Positions 1 to 9,030 of a DNA stretch of 64,000 nucleotides are shown here, piece after piece. The DNA comes from Larkinella sp. C7 (GTDB lineage: Bacteria; Bacteroidota; Bacteroidia; Cytophagales; Spirosomataceae), in the NCBI RefSeq assembly GCF_006149005.1, contig NZ_VBSL01000002.1, positions 485,466-549,465 on the forward strand, given 5' to 3'. Every line of letters starts with the position of its first letter. Position 1 is the stretch's first letter. The position numbers and the translations under genes are program-made. The notes under the pieces are model-generated. The model saw only the letters and a list, made by a program, of their open reading frames with translations. It had not been told where the DNA came from and did not search any database.

Positions 1-11
1 TTTCGGAAATT

Positions 12-39
12 TTGTATATTTCCATTCAATAAAACTTAG
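12..39 (+). promoter_or_regulatory. possible promoter of the MFS gene
   Basis: TTG at 12-14 and AAACTTAG at 32-39 loosely match the Bacteroidota -33/-7 pattern (TTG, TAnnTTTG). The spacing is 17 nt, shorter than the usual 19-21. AAACTTAG resembles boxes seen before two other genes here (1864 and 57080). Weak. Confidence 0.3.
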
Positions 40-81
40 CTTTAACCACAAATTTTTCAACTAAACCCCTACAATACACTT

Positions 82-1314
82 ATGGCGACACTCACGGCGA
101 CAATGCCTGTCAACCAGAGCCGACTTTTCAATGCCAGTTGCTTTGCGCTTATCACCACGGCCTTTTCTTTCAGCATCCGGGCCGGGATTCTGCCCCAGTT
201 AGGAACGGAGTTCGGGTTGACAGCCACCCAACTCGGTGTGATCAATTCCATGTTCTTTTTTGGCTTCCCCATTTCGATGATCATTGGGGGTCTGGTTTAC
301 CACTCCGTTGGTCCCAAAATTATTATGATGGTGGCCGTAATTGCCCACACCCTGGGTATTCTGCTCACCATTTATTCCGGTGGCTACATCGGTTTGCTGG
401 TCTCTACCTTCTTCATTGGATTCGGGAACGGTTGTACGGAAGCCGCCTGTAACCCCATGATCGCGGACATGTATACCGGAACAAAAATGAACAAAATGCT
501 GAGTCGGTTCCACATGTGGTTTCCAGGCGGAATCGTGTTGGGTAGCCTGATCTCCAAATTCATGACGGATGCCGGCCAACCCTGGCAGGCGCAAATCTGG
601 GTCATCATGATCCCGACGGTTATTTACGCATTCCTGTATTTCGGACAAACCTTCCCGCAACCCCGCGTCGAAGGCGTTACGTCACTCGGCAAAAATTTCG
701 CGGCCATGTTGACGCCCCTGTACATCTTCATCTTCTGCTGCATGGCCCTGACGGCCATCACCGAATTCGGTCCGCAGCAATGGGTCGGTTTAATCATGGC
801 CAAGAGCGGTGCCAGCCCGATGCTGATTCTGGCATTGGTGACGGGTTTAATGGCGATCGGCCGGTTTTTTGCAGGGCCCATCGTTCATAAATTCGACCAA
901 ACCGGGGTGTTACTGGGGTCAGCGGTTTTTGCCACGATCGGTATTTATCTCTTCAGCACCCAAACCGGAACGTCGGCTTACATTGCGGCTGTCTTCTTCG
1001 CGATTGGCGTCTGTTATTTCTGGCCCACCATGATCGGCTTTGTCGCTGAAAACATTCCGTTGAGCGGAGCGCTTGGCATGTCCATCGTTGGTGGTGTCGG
1101 GATGTTGTCGACATCCATTTTCCAAACCATCATCGGTGGCTGGATCGATACCGAACGCGCTGAAAAATCCGCAGCCGGTCTGTCGGGCGATGCGCTGGAG
1201 TTGGCCGCCGGGCAAGCCACGCTGGTCAAAATGACCACTTTCCCAATCATTTTGATCGTTGCGTTTACCTTGCTCTGGTTCTGGATGCGCAGCCGCAAAA
1301 AGAGCCACGCCTAA
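82..1314 (+). CDS. MFS transporter
   Basis: A 410-residue, strongly hydrophobic protein with about 12 predicted membrane helices, the usual size for the major facilitator superfamily. The first helix contains ALITTAFSFSIRAGILP, and the loop after helix 2 (GGLVYHSVGPK) resembles the MFS signature loop. It should move a small solute across the inner membrane by ion coupling. The substrate cannot be read from sequence; sugar or organic-acid symport is possible. ATG at 82 is used. The gene stands alone on its strand and is followed by a strong hairpin terminator. Confidence 0.85.
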   Translation: MATLTATMPVNQSRLFNASCFALITTAFSFSIRAGILPQLGTEFGLTATQLGVINSMFFFGFPISMIIGGLVYHSVGPKIIMMVAVIAHTLGILLTIYSGGYIGLLVSTFFIGFGNGCTEAACNPMIADMYTGTKMNKMLSRFHMWFPGGIVLGSLISKFMTDAGQPWQAQIWVIMIPTVIYAFLYFGQTFPQPRVEGVTSLGKNFAAMLTPLYIFIFCCMALTAITEFGPQQWVGLIMAKSGASPMLILALVTGLMAIGRFFAGPIVHKFDQTGVLLGSAVFATIGIYLFSTQTGTSAYIAAVFFAIGVCYFWPTMIGFVAENIPLSGALGMSIVGGVGMLSTSIFQTIIGGWIDTERAEKSAAGLSGDALELAAGQATLVKMTTFPIILIVAFTLLWFWMRSRKKSHA

Positions 1315-1351
1315 TTTGCAACGGGACGAAAAAAATCCTACATTGATAGTG

Positions 1352-1396
1352 AAAAACTTCCAGCCTTGATTCGCCGACGGGCTGGAAGTTTTTTTT
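1352..1396 (+). terminator. rho-independent terminator after MFS gene
   Basis: The stem CTTCCAGCC / GGCTGGAAG (1357-1365 with 1380-1388) is followed by a run of eight T. It lies 38 nt after the MFS stop codon. Confidence 0.85.
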
Positions 1397-1526
1397 AGTA
1401 ATTTTTAGAGAAAAATTGGCATTATTTATTAATTGTTTTTATTTTTGAATCAACTATAAAAAGCACCGATAAATAAGGTATTGACCGTAACACGACGTAT
1501 TTTCCCTAAACCTTACCCTATCGCCA

Positions 1527-1772
1527 ATGAATCAATTAACCCAAACCCGTAAATGGCCTACTTTGAAATTATCACGCTGGCAGATTATTCAGCTATCGGT
1601 ACTTTCACTCCTGATTACCGCAATGTCGTTCTGGAGGTTTCAATATGAACAGGTGTTGCCGAAAATTAACCCAGTCCAAATGATGATGATGCAGGAACAT
1701 GGTGACTTGAATGGTCAGACGTTTGTCAAGAACACGCTGCCCCAGCCCCCGGTTTCTAAAGTCCAACTCTAA
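1527..1772 (+). CDS. small single-pass membrane protein, unknown function
   Basis: An 81-residue protein of no recognised family. Residues about 19-38 (IIQLSVLSLLITAMSF) form one membrane helix after a basic N-terminus, so the tail probably faces the periplasm. The tail has a Met run (VQMMMMQEHG) and ends in a proline-rich stretch. The gene stands alone between two clear terminators, which supports it as a separate transcription unit. The start is ATG. The function is unknown. Confidence 0.6.
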   Translation: MNQLTQTRKWPTLKLSRWQIIQLSVLSLLITAMSFWRFQYEQVLPKINPVQMMMMQEHGDLNGQTFVKNTLPQPPVSKVQL

Positions 1773-1823
1773 ATTCTCCGATCCGATTTGACGTAACTTT
1801 ACTACCTTCTCTGTATATCCGAT

Positions 1824-1852
1824 GACCCGCCAATACAGCGGGTCTTTTTTTT
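1824..1852 (+). terminator. rho-independent terminator
   Basis: The stem GACCCGC / GCGGGTC (1824-1830 with 1838-1844) has a 7-nt loop and is followed by eight T. It ends the small-protein transcript. Confidence 0.85.
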
Positions 1853-1863
1853 AGTTTTATTCT

Positions 1864-1871
1864 TACCTTAG
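1864..1871 (+). promoter_or_regulatory. possible -7 box of the malic enzyme gene
   Basis: TACCTTAG, followed by C, lies 51 nt before the chosen ATG at 1923. It resembles TAnnTTTG and is nearly the same as TAACTTAGC before the DUF1801 gene. No clear -33 TTG is seen. Confidence 0.35.
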
Positions 1872-1922
1872 CGCCCCAACAACGCTTCCGACTACCATCT
1901 ATCACACTTGACCTTATTGTTT

Positions 1923-4190
1923 ATGGAGAAGAAAATCCGCCGGGAAGATGCCCTCGAATACCACGCCAAGGGCCGTCCGGGCAAAATTGAAGTCATTCCA
2001 ACCAAAGAGTACAGTACACAACGTGACCTTTCCCTGGCCTATTCCCCGGGCGTAGCCGAACCCTGTCTGGCCATCGCCGAAAACGTCGAAGACGTCTATA
2101 AATATACCGCCAAAGGCAATCTGGTGGCCGTGATCAGCAACGGAAGTGCGGTTTTGGGTCTGGGCGACATTGGCCCGGAAGCCGGCAAACCCGTCATGGA
2201 AGGCAAAGGGCTGCTGTTCAAGATTTACGCCGACATCGATGTCTTTGACATTGAACTGAATACTAAAAATGTGGACGAGTTTGTCCGCACCGTTAAAATC
2301 CTGGAACCCACGTTCGGTGGCGTCAACCTGGAAGACATCAAAGCCCCGGAGTGTTTCGAAATTGAAGAGCGGCTCAAAAAAGAGCTGAACATTCCGGTGA
2401 TGCACGACGACCAGCACGGAACAGCCATCATCTCGGCGGCCGCCTTGCTGAACGCACTGCAAATCATCGGCAAAAAAATCGATGAGGTAAAAATCGTGGT
2501 AAACGGGGCCGGAGCCTCCGCCATTTCCTGCTCGAAACTGTACATCGCACTGGGGGCGAAAATCGAAAATTTCGTCATGTGCGACAGCAAGGGTGTCATT
2601 CGGGCGGATCGTTCCGACCTTGACGAGCGCAAAAGTATGTTTGTAACCACCCGCGATCTGTACACACTTCAGGAAGCCTTGACGGGTGCTGACGTATTCA
2701 TTGGGTTGTCGAAAGGCAACGTCGTCACCCAGGACATGGTAAGGTCGATGGCCAAAGACGCGATTGTGTTCGCGATGGCCAACCCAACGCCCGAAATTTC
2801 GTATCCCGAAGCGGTAGAAGCCCGTCCGGACATCATCATGGCAACCGGTCGTTCCGATTATCCCAACCAGGTCAACAATGTGCTGGGCTTCCCGTTCATA
2901 TTCCGCGGGGCGCTCGACGTTCGGGCCACAGAAATCAATGAAGCCATGAAACTGGCCGCCGTTCACGCGCTGGCCGATCTGGCAAAAAAATCCGTTCCTG
3001 ATCTGGTCAACCTGGCCTATGGCGAATCTAACCTGATGTTCGGTCGGAAATACATCATTCCCAAACCGGTCGATCCGCGTTTGCTGACCACGGTGGCCCC
3101 CGCCGTGGCCCAGGCTGCGATGGATTCGGGCGTTGCCAAACACCCGATTACCGACTGGGATGCCTATGAACAGCAACTGGCGCGTCGTTTGGGCCAGGAC
3201 AATCAGATTTCGCGGGTGATTCTCAACAAGGCGAAGTCGGACCCCAAGCGGGTGGTTTTTGCCGATGCCGAGAACCTGAAAGTACTGAAAGCCGCTCAAC
3301 AGGTTCGCGATGAAGGCATTGCCTTCCCGATTCTGCTGGGTGAAGTGGGTCGGATTCGGACCTTGATTACCGAAAACAACCTTGATTTGGGCAATGTCCC
3401 AATCCTCGACCCCCGCGCTCCGGAGCAGGACGAGCTGATCCAGAAGTTTAGCGAGCTCTATTACGAGAAACGCAAACGCAAGGGCAGCAACGCGATGGAA
3501 GCGAAAAAGCAGATGTATTACCGGAATTATTTCGGGGTGATGATGGTGGAAGCAGGTGAAGCGGACGCCGTAATCTCCGGTCTGACGCGCAACTATCCCG
3601 ACACGATCCGCCCGGCTTTGCAGGTGATCGGGAAAGAAGCCGGGGTGAAAAAAGTGGCCGGGATGTATATTCTGCTCACCAAACGCGGTCCGCTGTTTTT
3701 CTCCGACACAACGGTTAATTTTAATCCGACGGTCGACGAGGTGGTCGAAATCACGGAATTGACGGCCAAAGCCGTCGAACGGTTTAACATCAAACCACGG
3801 ATTGCCCTGGTTTCGTATTCCAACTTCGGCAGTGCGAAAGGCGATGACGCCCAGAAAATGAACCAGGCCGTTGAGATTCTGCAACGCAAACACCCGGACC
3901 TGATTGTCGATGGGGAGATTCAGGCCCACTTAGCGTTCAATACCGATCTGCTGAAACTCAATCATCCGTTCAGCAAACTGGTGGAAGAAGGCGCCAATAC
4001 GCTGATTTTCCCGAACCTGTCGGCTTCGAACATCGCCTACAACCTCATGACGGAGTCCGCCGGTTTCGACGCCATCGGCCCCATTCTGCTCGGTCTTCGC
4101 AAACCGGTTCACGTGCTGCAATTGGGCAGTTCCGAGCGTGAAATCGTTAACATGGTCGCCATCGCGGTCGTCGAAGCGCAGGGAAAGTAG
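1923..4190 (+). CDS. maeB: NADP-dependent malic enzyme fused to phosphotransacetylase-like domain
   Basis: A protein of 755 residues. The N-terminal half is malic enzyme (malate to pyruvate plus CO2), with the malic motif [18 protein letters not shown], the [10 protein letters not shown] segment near residue 160 and an NAD(P)-binding region ([11 protein letters not shown]) near residue 195. Residues from about 425 onward match phosphate acetyl/butyryltransferase ([28 protein letters not shown]). This is the usual MaeB-type hybrid, in which the C-terminal domain is known to be regulatory rather than a proven transferase. A TTG at 1908 would add five residues, but ATG 1923 gives the expected [13 protein letters not shown] start. 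It links the TCA cycle to pyruvate and NADPH supply. Confidence 0.93.
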   Translation: MEKKIRREDALEYHAKGRPGKIEVIPTKEYSTQRDLSLAYSPGVAEPCLAIAENVEDVYKYTAKGNLVAVISNGSAVLGLGDIGPEAGKPVMEGKGLLFKIYADIDVFDIELNTKNVDEFVRTVKILEPTFGGVNLEDIKAPECFEIEERLKKELNIPVMHDDQHGTAIISAAALLNALQIIGKKIDEVKIVVNGAGASAISCSKLYIALGAKIENFVMCDSKGVIRADRSDLDERKSMFVTTRDLYTLQEALTGADVFIGLSKGNVVTQDMVRSMAKDAIVFAMANPTPEISYPEAVEARPDIIMATGRSDYPNQVNNVLGFPFIFRGALDVRATEINEAMKLAAVHALADLAKKSVPDLVNLAYGESNLMFGRKYIIPKPVDPRLLTTVAPAVAQAAMDSGVAKHPITDWDAYEQQLARRLGQDNQISRVILNKAKSDPKRVVFADAENLKVLKAAQQVRDEGIAFPILLGEVGRIRTLITENNLDLGNVPILDPRAPEQDELIQKFSELYYEKRKRKGSNAMEAKKQMYYRNYFGVMMVEAGEADAVISGLTRNYPDTIRPALQVIGKEAGVKKVAGMYILLTKRGPLFFSDTTVNFNPTVDEVVEITELTAKAVERFNIKPRIALVSYSNFGSAKGDDAQKMNQAVEILQRKHPDLIVDGEIQAHLAFNTDLLKLNHPFSKLVEEGANTLIFPNLSASNIAYNLMTESAGFDAIGPILLGLRKPVHVLQLGSSEREIVNMVAIAVVEAQGK

Positions 4191-4196
4191 GTTTTT

Positions 4197-4259
4197 AATG
4201 ATGAGTTATGAACGATGAATGTTCTGCTTTAGCCCGTTCATCGTTCATAACTCATCATT
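4197..4259. repeat. perfect 23-bp inverted repeat between convergent genes
   Basis: Positions 4197-4219 are the exact reverse complement of 4237-4259, with a 17-nt loop. The right arm contains the stop codon of the DUF4385 gene. It probably acts as a two-way terminator for the malic enzyme and DUF4385 genes, but it has no real T-tail and belongs to a wider hairpin family (see findings). Confidence 0.9.
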
Positions 4260-4752
4260 CTCTTTCCTGCCACTCCTTTCGCATCCGCTGGTAGTCCGGG
4301 TCTTCGCGGGCCTGGAGGTATTTTTCGCGAAAGATGGTGGCACTTTCGGCTTTGACCGGATCGACATCAAGTGGTAACTGATCACGGCCGTGGCTTCCGC
4401 TGCGGCCTTTTTTATCGTCAGGAACCGGGCCGTCGTATTTCTGGCCAGTTCGGTGGTTGGCATACCGCCGGGATCGCGTTACACCCATTTGCAGGAACTT
4501 CCGGGCCATGTCCATCCCGACAAAATCACCGTTTCTCTTGTAATTCAGAAACAGCTCATAAATCTTGTCTGACGATTCGCGGGCAATTTCCGGGGTTTTA
4601 AACCGCCAGTGCGGCAGGATTTCCGATTTATACGGTTCTACCAGCAAAACGCCCTGCTCTCCTTTTCCGACGCGGTACAACTCCGGACGTTCGCGCAGGT
4701 TTAATTCCTTGTAATTGAGATCGTAATCAAATTTCTTCCGCTCGTTTTTCAT
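4255..4752 (-). CDS. DUF4385 family protein
   Basis: A 165-residue soluble protein matching the DUF4385 family: RPELYRVGKGEQGVLLVEPY, LPHWRFKTPEIARESS and DFVGMDMARKFLQMG are conserved-looking blocks, and the DPVKAESATIFREKY tail also fits. The length is typical. There is no signal peptide, so it is cytoplasmic. The family has no established biochemical function. The gene converges on the malic enzyme gene, and its stop codon lies inside the inverted repeat. Confidence 0.8.
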   Translation of the reverse strand: MKNERKKFDYDLNYKELNLRERPELYRVGKGEQGVLLVEPYKSEILPHWRFKTPEIARESSDKIYELFLNYKRNGDFVGMDMARKFLQMGVTRSRRYANHRTGQKYDGPVPDDKKGRSGSHGRDQLPLDVDPVKAESATIFREKYLQAREDPDYQRMRKEWQERE

Positions 4753-4898
4753 GGGATGTGAAACAGGGAACTGAACCCAGTACGAGTTGAATAAACCGCG
4801 ACCGCTCTTTTTAGTTTATTTTCTTCTTTTTCACTACCACTGTAATAAACCTCATCCTCCCGCGACTAATACCGTGAAAGCCTAACGATGCAATCCCG

Positions 4899-5387
4899 AT
4901 GGAAAAGGAATTTGTCAGCCTGTTGAACCGGCACCCCGGTATTCTCTACAAAGTCTGTTCGCTGTACTGCAAAGATCGAGAGGACCGGAATGACCTTTTT
5001 CAGGAGATCGTCCTCCAGCTCTGGAAAGCCTTTCCAACTTTCAAAAACGAATCGGCGGTGACGACCTGGATGTACCGGATTGCGCTGAACACCGCCATTT
5101 CAAATTTCCGGAAGAAGTCTGGCAAACCGCAACCCGTTTCGTTCTCTGATCTGGATTTCCAGATTCCTGATTTAAAGGAAGACATTGCCGAAGAAGAAAT
5201 CAGCCTGCTTTACGCGTCCATCGAACAGCTTTCACCCGTCGAAAAAGCCGTCATCTCGCTCTACCTGGATGACAGAAGTTACGACGAAATGGCCTCAATC
5301 CTGGGTATCTCCAAATCCAACGTAGGCGTCAAATTAAACCGCATCAAAACCAAACTGGAAACACTCATTAAATCGATAACCCGTTAA
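4899..5387 (+). CDS. ECF RNA polymerase sigma factor
   Basis: A 162-residue sigma-70 family protein with only regions 2 and 4. Region 2 is near residues 10-75 (DREDRNDLFQEIVLQLWKAF, TTWMYRIALNTAISNFRK). Region 4 is near 105-155 (LSPVEKAVISLYLDDRSYDE, then a helix-turn-helix MASILGISKSNVGVKLNRIK). The next gene starts 11 nt after its stop and encodes a membrane protein, so the two are likely cotranscribed and the partner may hold the sigma factor at the membrane. The signal is unknown. Confidence 0.9.
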   Translation: MEKEFVSLLNRHPGILYKVCSLYCKDREDRNDLFQEIVLQLWKAFPTFKNESAVTTWMYRIALNTAISNFRKKSGKPQPVSFSDLDFQIPDLKEDIAEEEISLLYASIEQLSPVEKAVISLYLDDRSYDEMASILGISKSNVGVKLNRIKTKLETLIKSITR

Positions 5388-5398
5388 TTACCAAGACC

Positions 5399-6025
5399 AT
5401 GAATTTAGATGAATTGAAATCAACCTGGAAAGGCTACGACGAAAAGATGCTGGCCAGCCAGAAATTAAGCGAACGTGTGGTGTTCATGATGATCAAGGAC
5501 CGCTCGAAAAGTGTGCTGGCAAAAATGGAGCGGAACCTGACCGGTGCCGGTCTCCTCATGACGGCCGTCGTGATCTTCTTCGCAGCCGCCATTGCCGGGA
5601 ATGCGTTCGACTATACAAGCTGGTATTTCTACATTCCTTCCGTGTTGTACATGGGATTAGCCCTCTTTGCCATCGCCGTCATTGTAAAAAATTACCGCCA
5701 CCTCAGCCGGGTGTCGCTCAGCCAGCAGAATCTCTACGACAGCCTGACGACGGTTTTGCAGTGGCACCAAAAAACCCGGGCAGCGTTAGCCCGAGTCTGG
5801 CTTCTGTGCATGATGTCCGGTTTTCTGTTTGGCGTATCGATGGTAGCCCGGAAATTTGAAACCTACGGAACGACAAAAGTCATGCTGATGCTGGGTGGAG
5901 AGATGCTGTTGATTCTGGTTCTGTACGCACTCGCCCGCTGGGTATTTGCTGTTTTTGAAGACCGGCTCGGTAAGGAATTGACGGAAAATATTCAGGAACT
6001 GGATCAACTGAAAGCCATTTCTTAA
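5399..6025 (+). CDS. four-helix membrane protein, possible anti-sigma partner
   Basis: A 208-residue protein with a soluble N-terminal part (residues 1-50, starting MNLDELKSTWKGYDEKM) and about four membrane helices: 51-70, 78-100, 135-150 and 165-185. The N-terminus has the amphipathic, charged look often seen in the small cytoplasmic domain of membrane anti-sigma factors, but no zinc-binding HxxxCxxC motif is present. Its position directly after the sigma factor gene is the main reason for suggesting a regulatory role. I do not recognise a named family. Confidence 0.6.
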   Translation: MNLDELKSTWKGYDEKMLASQKLSERVVFMMIKDRSKSVLAKMERNLTGAGLLMTAVVIFFAAAIAGNAFDYTSWYFYIPSVLYMGLALFAIAVIVKNYRHLSRVSLSQQNLYDSLTTVLQWHQKTRAALARVWLLCMMSGFLFGVSMVARKFETYGTTKVMLMLGGEMLLILVLYALARWVFAVFEDRLGKELTENIQELDQLKAIS

Positions 6026-6180
6026 CGGATTTCCCTCCCACTCGTCCGGCCAGGAATCCGTCCAACCCAGACGCCGGATTCCCGCATTTACCCTACACCA
6101 AAATACACGGTGTTTATCCCCAAAAAACGGCCATTCATCGAATAGCTGGCCCAAAACCCTCTACTTTGCCATACTTTTGA

Positions 6181-6203
6181 GTGTGATTTTGACGAAATCA
6201 CAC
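6181..6203. promoter_or_regulatory. 9-bp inverted repeat, operator or hairpin
   Basis: GTGTGATTT (6181-6189) pairs with AAATCACAC (6195-6203) around TGACG. No T-run follows on the plus strand, so an operator or mRNA hairpin fits better than a terminator. It lies about 110 nt upstream of the -7-like box of the outer-membrane protein gene. Confidence 0.45.
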
Positions 6204-6286
6204 CCGATCCATTCATCCATTTTCCGTACCATCCGCAGGCTTGATTTTACCGTTCCACATTTTCAGGCAAACAACCGTCAACCCGG

Positions 6287-6319
6287 TTGTCTTATGGATT
6301 GAAGTTCGCAATATCTTTG
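6287..6319 (+). promoter_or_regulatory. promoter of the outer-membrane barrel protein gene
   Basis: TATCTTTG at 6312-6319 matches the TAnnTTTG -7 consensus exactly, with TTG at 6287-6289 (22 nt spacing, slightly long). The start would fall near 6326, giving a leader of about 50 nt before ATG 6376. Confidence 0.55.
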
Positions 6320-6375
6320 TATAATTCTATTTGACCCCGCTATTTCCGCTTCCAATAGACTACATTCCCAGAATT

Positions 6376-8946
6376 ATGAAAAAGTTTATACTTTTTGGTA
6401 TTATTTTATGCTCCACACTCTCCTTTGCTCAGCCTCCCGCTGGCAATCCGCAGGGGGGCGCCCGTCCGGCTCCGGTGATTCCCGGAACGGTCAATCCCGA
6501 CGCCCCGCGCGGCAACGGTAAAATTTCTGGCGTCCTGATCGACTCTACGACGAACAAACCGGTCGAATTTGCCACCATTGCCCTGCTGAGCGTGCAAACC
6601 GGAAAGCCCATCGATGGAACCACCAGTGATGAGAAAGGCAAATTTTCGCTCACGAAACTCTTGCCGGGCGAATACCGGCTGCAGGTTTCATTTCTGGGCT
6701 ACAAAAACAAGGAAACCAGTAAGCTGAAAATCGAACGCGGGTCAGACATCAACATCGGCAATGTGGCACTGGCCCCGGATGTGAAGACCTTGCAGGAGGT
6801 GAATGTGGTCGGCCAAACGCAGATCGTGGAGGAAAAAGTAGACCGGCTGGTGTATAACGCCGAAAAAGACATTACCAACAAGGGCGGTGACGCGTCGGAA
6901 GTGATGCGGAAAGTGCCGATGCTGTCGGTCGATCTGGATGGCAACGTGACCCTGCGCGGGAGCAGCAACGTCCGGGTTTTGATCAACAATAAACCGTCGA
7001 CGATTGTGGCCGCCAGCGTGGCCGATGCGCTCAAGCAGATTCCGGCAGATATGATCAAGTCGGTGGAAGTCATTACGTCGCCGTCGGCCAAATACGACGC
7101 GGAAGGGTCGGCCGGTATCATCAACATCATTACGAAGAAAAATACCTTGCAGGGACTGACCCTGAACATGGACGCGGGTGTCGGAAACCGGGGCTCCAAC
7201 CTGGGTCTGAACGGAAATTACCGGGCCGGAAAAATGGGCTTCTCGCTGGGCGGTTTTGGCCGCGCCAACTACAACATCAAAGGCGGTTTTGAGAACACGC
7301 AACGCAGCTTCTTCGATGGCGTAACCACCGAAACCCGCCAGATCGCCGATACGAAAAACCAGTTCATTTTTGGCAACTACCAGCTCGGTTTCGACTACGA
7401 CATTGCGAAGAACCAGAGCATTACGGCATCGTTACGGTATGGTGCCCAAAACGGCAAAACGTCACAGAATCTGGCTACGGTTTTCTTTCCGGGCGGCATC
7501 ATTCCCGGACAAACTACCCGGCGTGATGTCGACATCAAAAACCTGTCGGGAACCGTCGATCTGAACGTTGATTATACAAAGACCTTCAAAAAACCGCAGC
7601 AGGAATTCAGCATTCTGACCCAGTTCAGCCGCAACAACCGCACGAACGATTACGAAGCCGACCTCTTCGGCAGTTCGTCAGACATTACGGGCCGCGACCG
7701 GAACGACAACCTGAGCTACAACCAGGAATCCACGATTCAGATCGACTACCAAACCCCCGTCAAAGCCAATCAGTTGGTGGAATTTGGGGGGAAAGGCATC
7801 TTCCGGCAAGTGGACAGCGACTATAAATACTTTATTTCGACCGGCCCAACCGGTGAATACACCCAGAATCCTACCCGCCCCAACAACGGTCTGGATTATG
7901 ACCAGAATGTAGCTGCTACGTATTTTTCGTACACCTACACGTCGAAAACGAAGTATACGATCAAGGCCGGTGCGCGGTATGAATACACGATGATCAATGC
8001 GAATTTCCGCTCCGAAATCCCGGGGCAATCCATCGACATTCCGAGCTACGGCAATCTGGTGCCGAGCATCAACATCTCGAAATCACTCAAAGGCGGAAAA
8101 ACCGTTAAACTTGCGTACAACCGGCGGTTGCAACGGCCCGGTATTCAATTCCTGAACCCGAACATCAACGCGGCCAACCCGCAGAACATCACCTTTGGAA
8201 ACCCGTATCTGGAACCGGAACTGACCGACAATGTTGAACTGAGCACCAGTGCATACATCAAGAAAACGTACCTGAACTTTTCGTTTTTTGCCCGCCGGAC
8301 CGACAATTCCATCGAGAGCGTTCGGACCACGAGCCAGGACGGGGTGATTACGACGACCTACCAGAATATTGGCCACAAAGAGAACTACGGTGCCAACGTA
8401 TTCGGGAACATCAGCCTGTTTTCGAAATGGCAGATCGGGGGCGGTGCCGACGCCTATTATTCGTACATCACCAACAACAGCCCCACACCATCGCTCAATG
8501 CGAGCAATTCCGGGGTTGTGGTGACGGGCCGGATGTTTACGAGTTTGAGCCTGAAAAAGGGCTGGGGTGTGCAGGGTTTTGGCTTCGTTCAGGGCCGGAG
8601 TGTGCAGTTGCAGGGCTATCAGACCGGTTTCGCTTTCTACAGCCTGGGAATCAAGAAGGACATCAAAGACGACAAGGGCCAGACGAAGGGCAGTCTGGGT
8701 CTGGCGGGTGAAAACTTCCTGACCAATCCGTTCAAAATGCGGACGGAACTTAGCTCACCGACTTTCCAGCAGAGCAACATCAACTACTTCTATAACCGCG
8801 GTATTCGGTTGACGTTCAGCTACCGGATCGGAAAAATGAGCTTCGACCAACCCCAGCGCCGGAAAAAATCCGTCAACAACGACGACGTAAAAGACGGCGG
8901 TGATGGCGGTGGACAGCCTGCCGGTGGAGCAGCCAAACAGAAATAA
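6376..8946 (+). CDS. TonB-dependent receptor-like outer-membrane beta-barrel protein
   Basis: A protein of 856 residues with a signal peptide (MKKFILFGIILCSTLSFAQ). A Pro-rich linker is followed by a carboxypeptidase-regulatory-like beta-sandwich near residues 48-135 (SGVLIDSTTNKPVEFATIAL, GEYRLQVSFLGYK), then a plug-like segment (ITNKGGDASEVMRKVPMLSV, LRGSSNVRVLINNKP) and a long beta-barrel ending in FSYRIGKMSF. The C-terminal tail is Gly/Asp-rich. It resembles the family of outer-membrane barrels with TonB-receptor architecture found widely in Bacteroidota; the ligand is unknown. A longer frame begins at TTG 6331, but ATG 6376 gives a clean signal peptide. No SusD partner is adjacent. Confidence 0.85.
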   Translation: MKKFILFGIILCSTLSFAQPPAGNPQGGARPAPVIPGTVNPDAPRGNGKISGVLIDSTTNKPVEFATIALLSVQTGKPIDGTTSDEKGKFSLTKLLPGEYRLQVSFLGYKNKETSKLKIERGSDINIGNVALAPDVKTLQEVNVVGQTQIVEEKVDRLVYNAEKDITNKGGDASEVMRKVPMLSVDLDGNVTLRGSSNVRVLINNKPSTIVAASVADALKQIPADMIKSVEVITSPSAKYDAEGSAGIINIITKKNTLQGLTLNMDAGVGNRGSNLGLNGNYRAGKMGFSLGGFGRANYNIKGGFENTQRSFFDGVTTETRQIADTKNQFIFGNYQLGFDYDIAKNQSITASLRYGAQNGKTSQNLATVFFPGGIIPGQTTRRDVDIKNLSGTVDLNVDYTKTFKKPQQEFSILTQFSRNNRTNDYEADLFGSSSDITGRDRNDNLSYNQESTIQIDYQTPVKANQLVEFGGKGIFRQVDSDYKYFISTGPTGEYTQNPTRPNNGLDYDQNVAATYFSYTYTSKTKYTIKAGARYEYTMINANFRSEIPGQSIDIPSYGNLVPSINISKSLKGGKTVKLAYNRRLQRPGIQFLNPNINAANPQNITFGNPYLEPELTDNVELSTSAYIKKTYLNFSFFARRTDNSIESVRTTSQDGVITTTYQNIGHKENYGANVFGNISLFSKWQIGGGADAYYSYITNNSPTPSLNASNSGVVVTGRMFTSLSLKKGWGVQGFGFVQGRSVQLQGYQTGFAFYSLGIKKDIKDDKGQTKGSLGLAGENFLTNPFKMRTELSSPTFQQSNINYFYNRGIRLTFSYRIGKMSFDQPQRRKKSVNNDDVKDGGDGGGQPAGGAAKQK

Positions 8947-9030
8947 TTAAGAGTTATGAGTTAAGAATGAAGAGTTTGCAGCCCAAGCGGTTAGCTGATC
9001 AACTCTTCATTCTTAACTCACAACTCTTAA
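8947..9030. repeat. 30-bp inverted repeat with one mismatch
   Basis: 8947-8976 pairs with 9001-9030 at 29 of 30 positions around a 24-nt loop. It fills the whole gap between the convergent barrel-protein and ROK kinase genes, so it may terminate both. The word at 9001-9019 recurs exactly at 10050-10068 on the other side of the ROK gene. Confidence 0.9.

Larger units (their letters stand above)
6026..6375. other. 350-nt intergenic region without a gene
   Basis: No convincing ORF on either strand. It holds a perfect 9-bp hairpin (6181-6203) and a promoter-like box (6312-6319), described separately. The rest shows no recognisable RNA or repeat. Confidence 0.6.

Noticed and set aside
1914-3929. 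A 671-codon open frame on the minus strand across the malic enzyme gene
   Set aside because: It lies wholly antisense to a clearly conserved enzyme, reads as low-quality protein rich in His, Phe and Gln, and matches no family. It results from the codon bias of the real gene.
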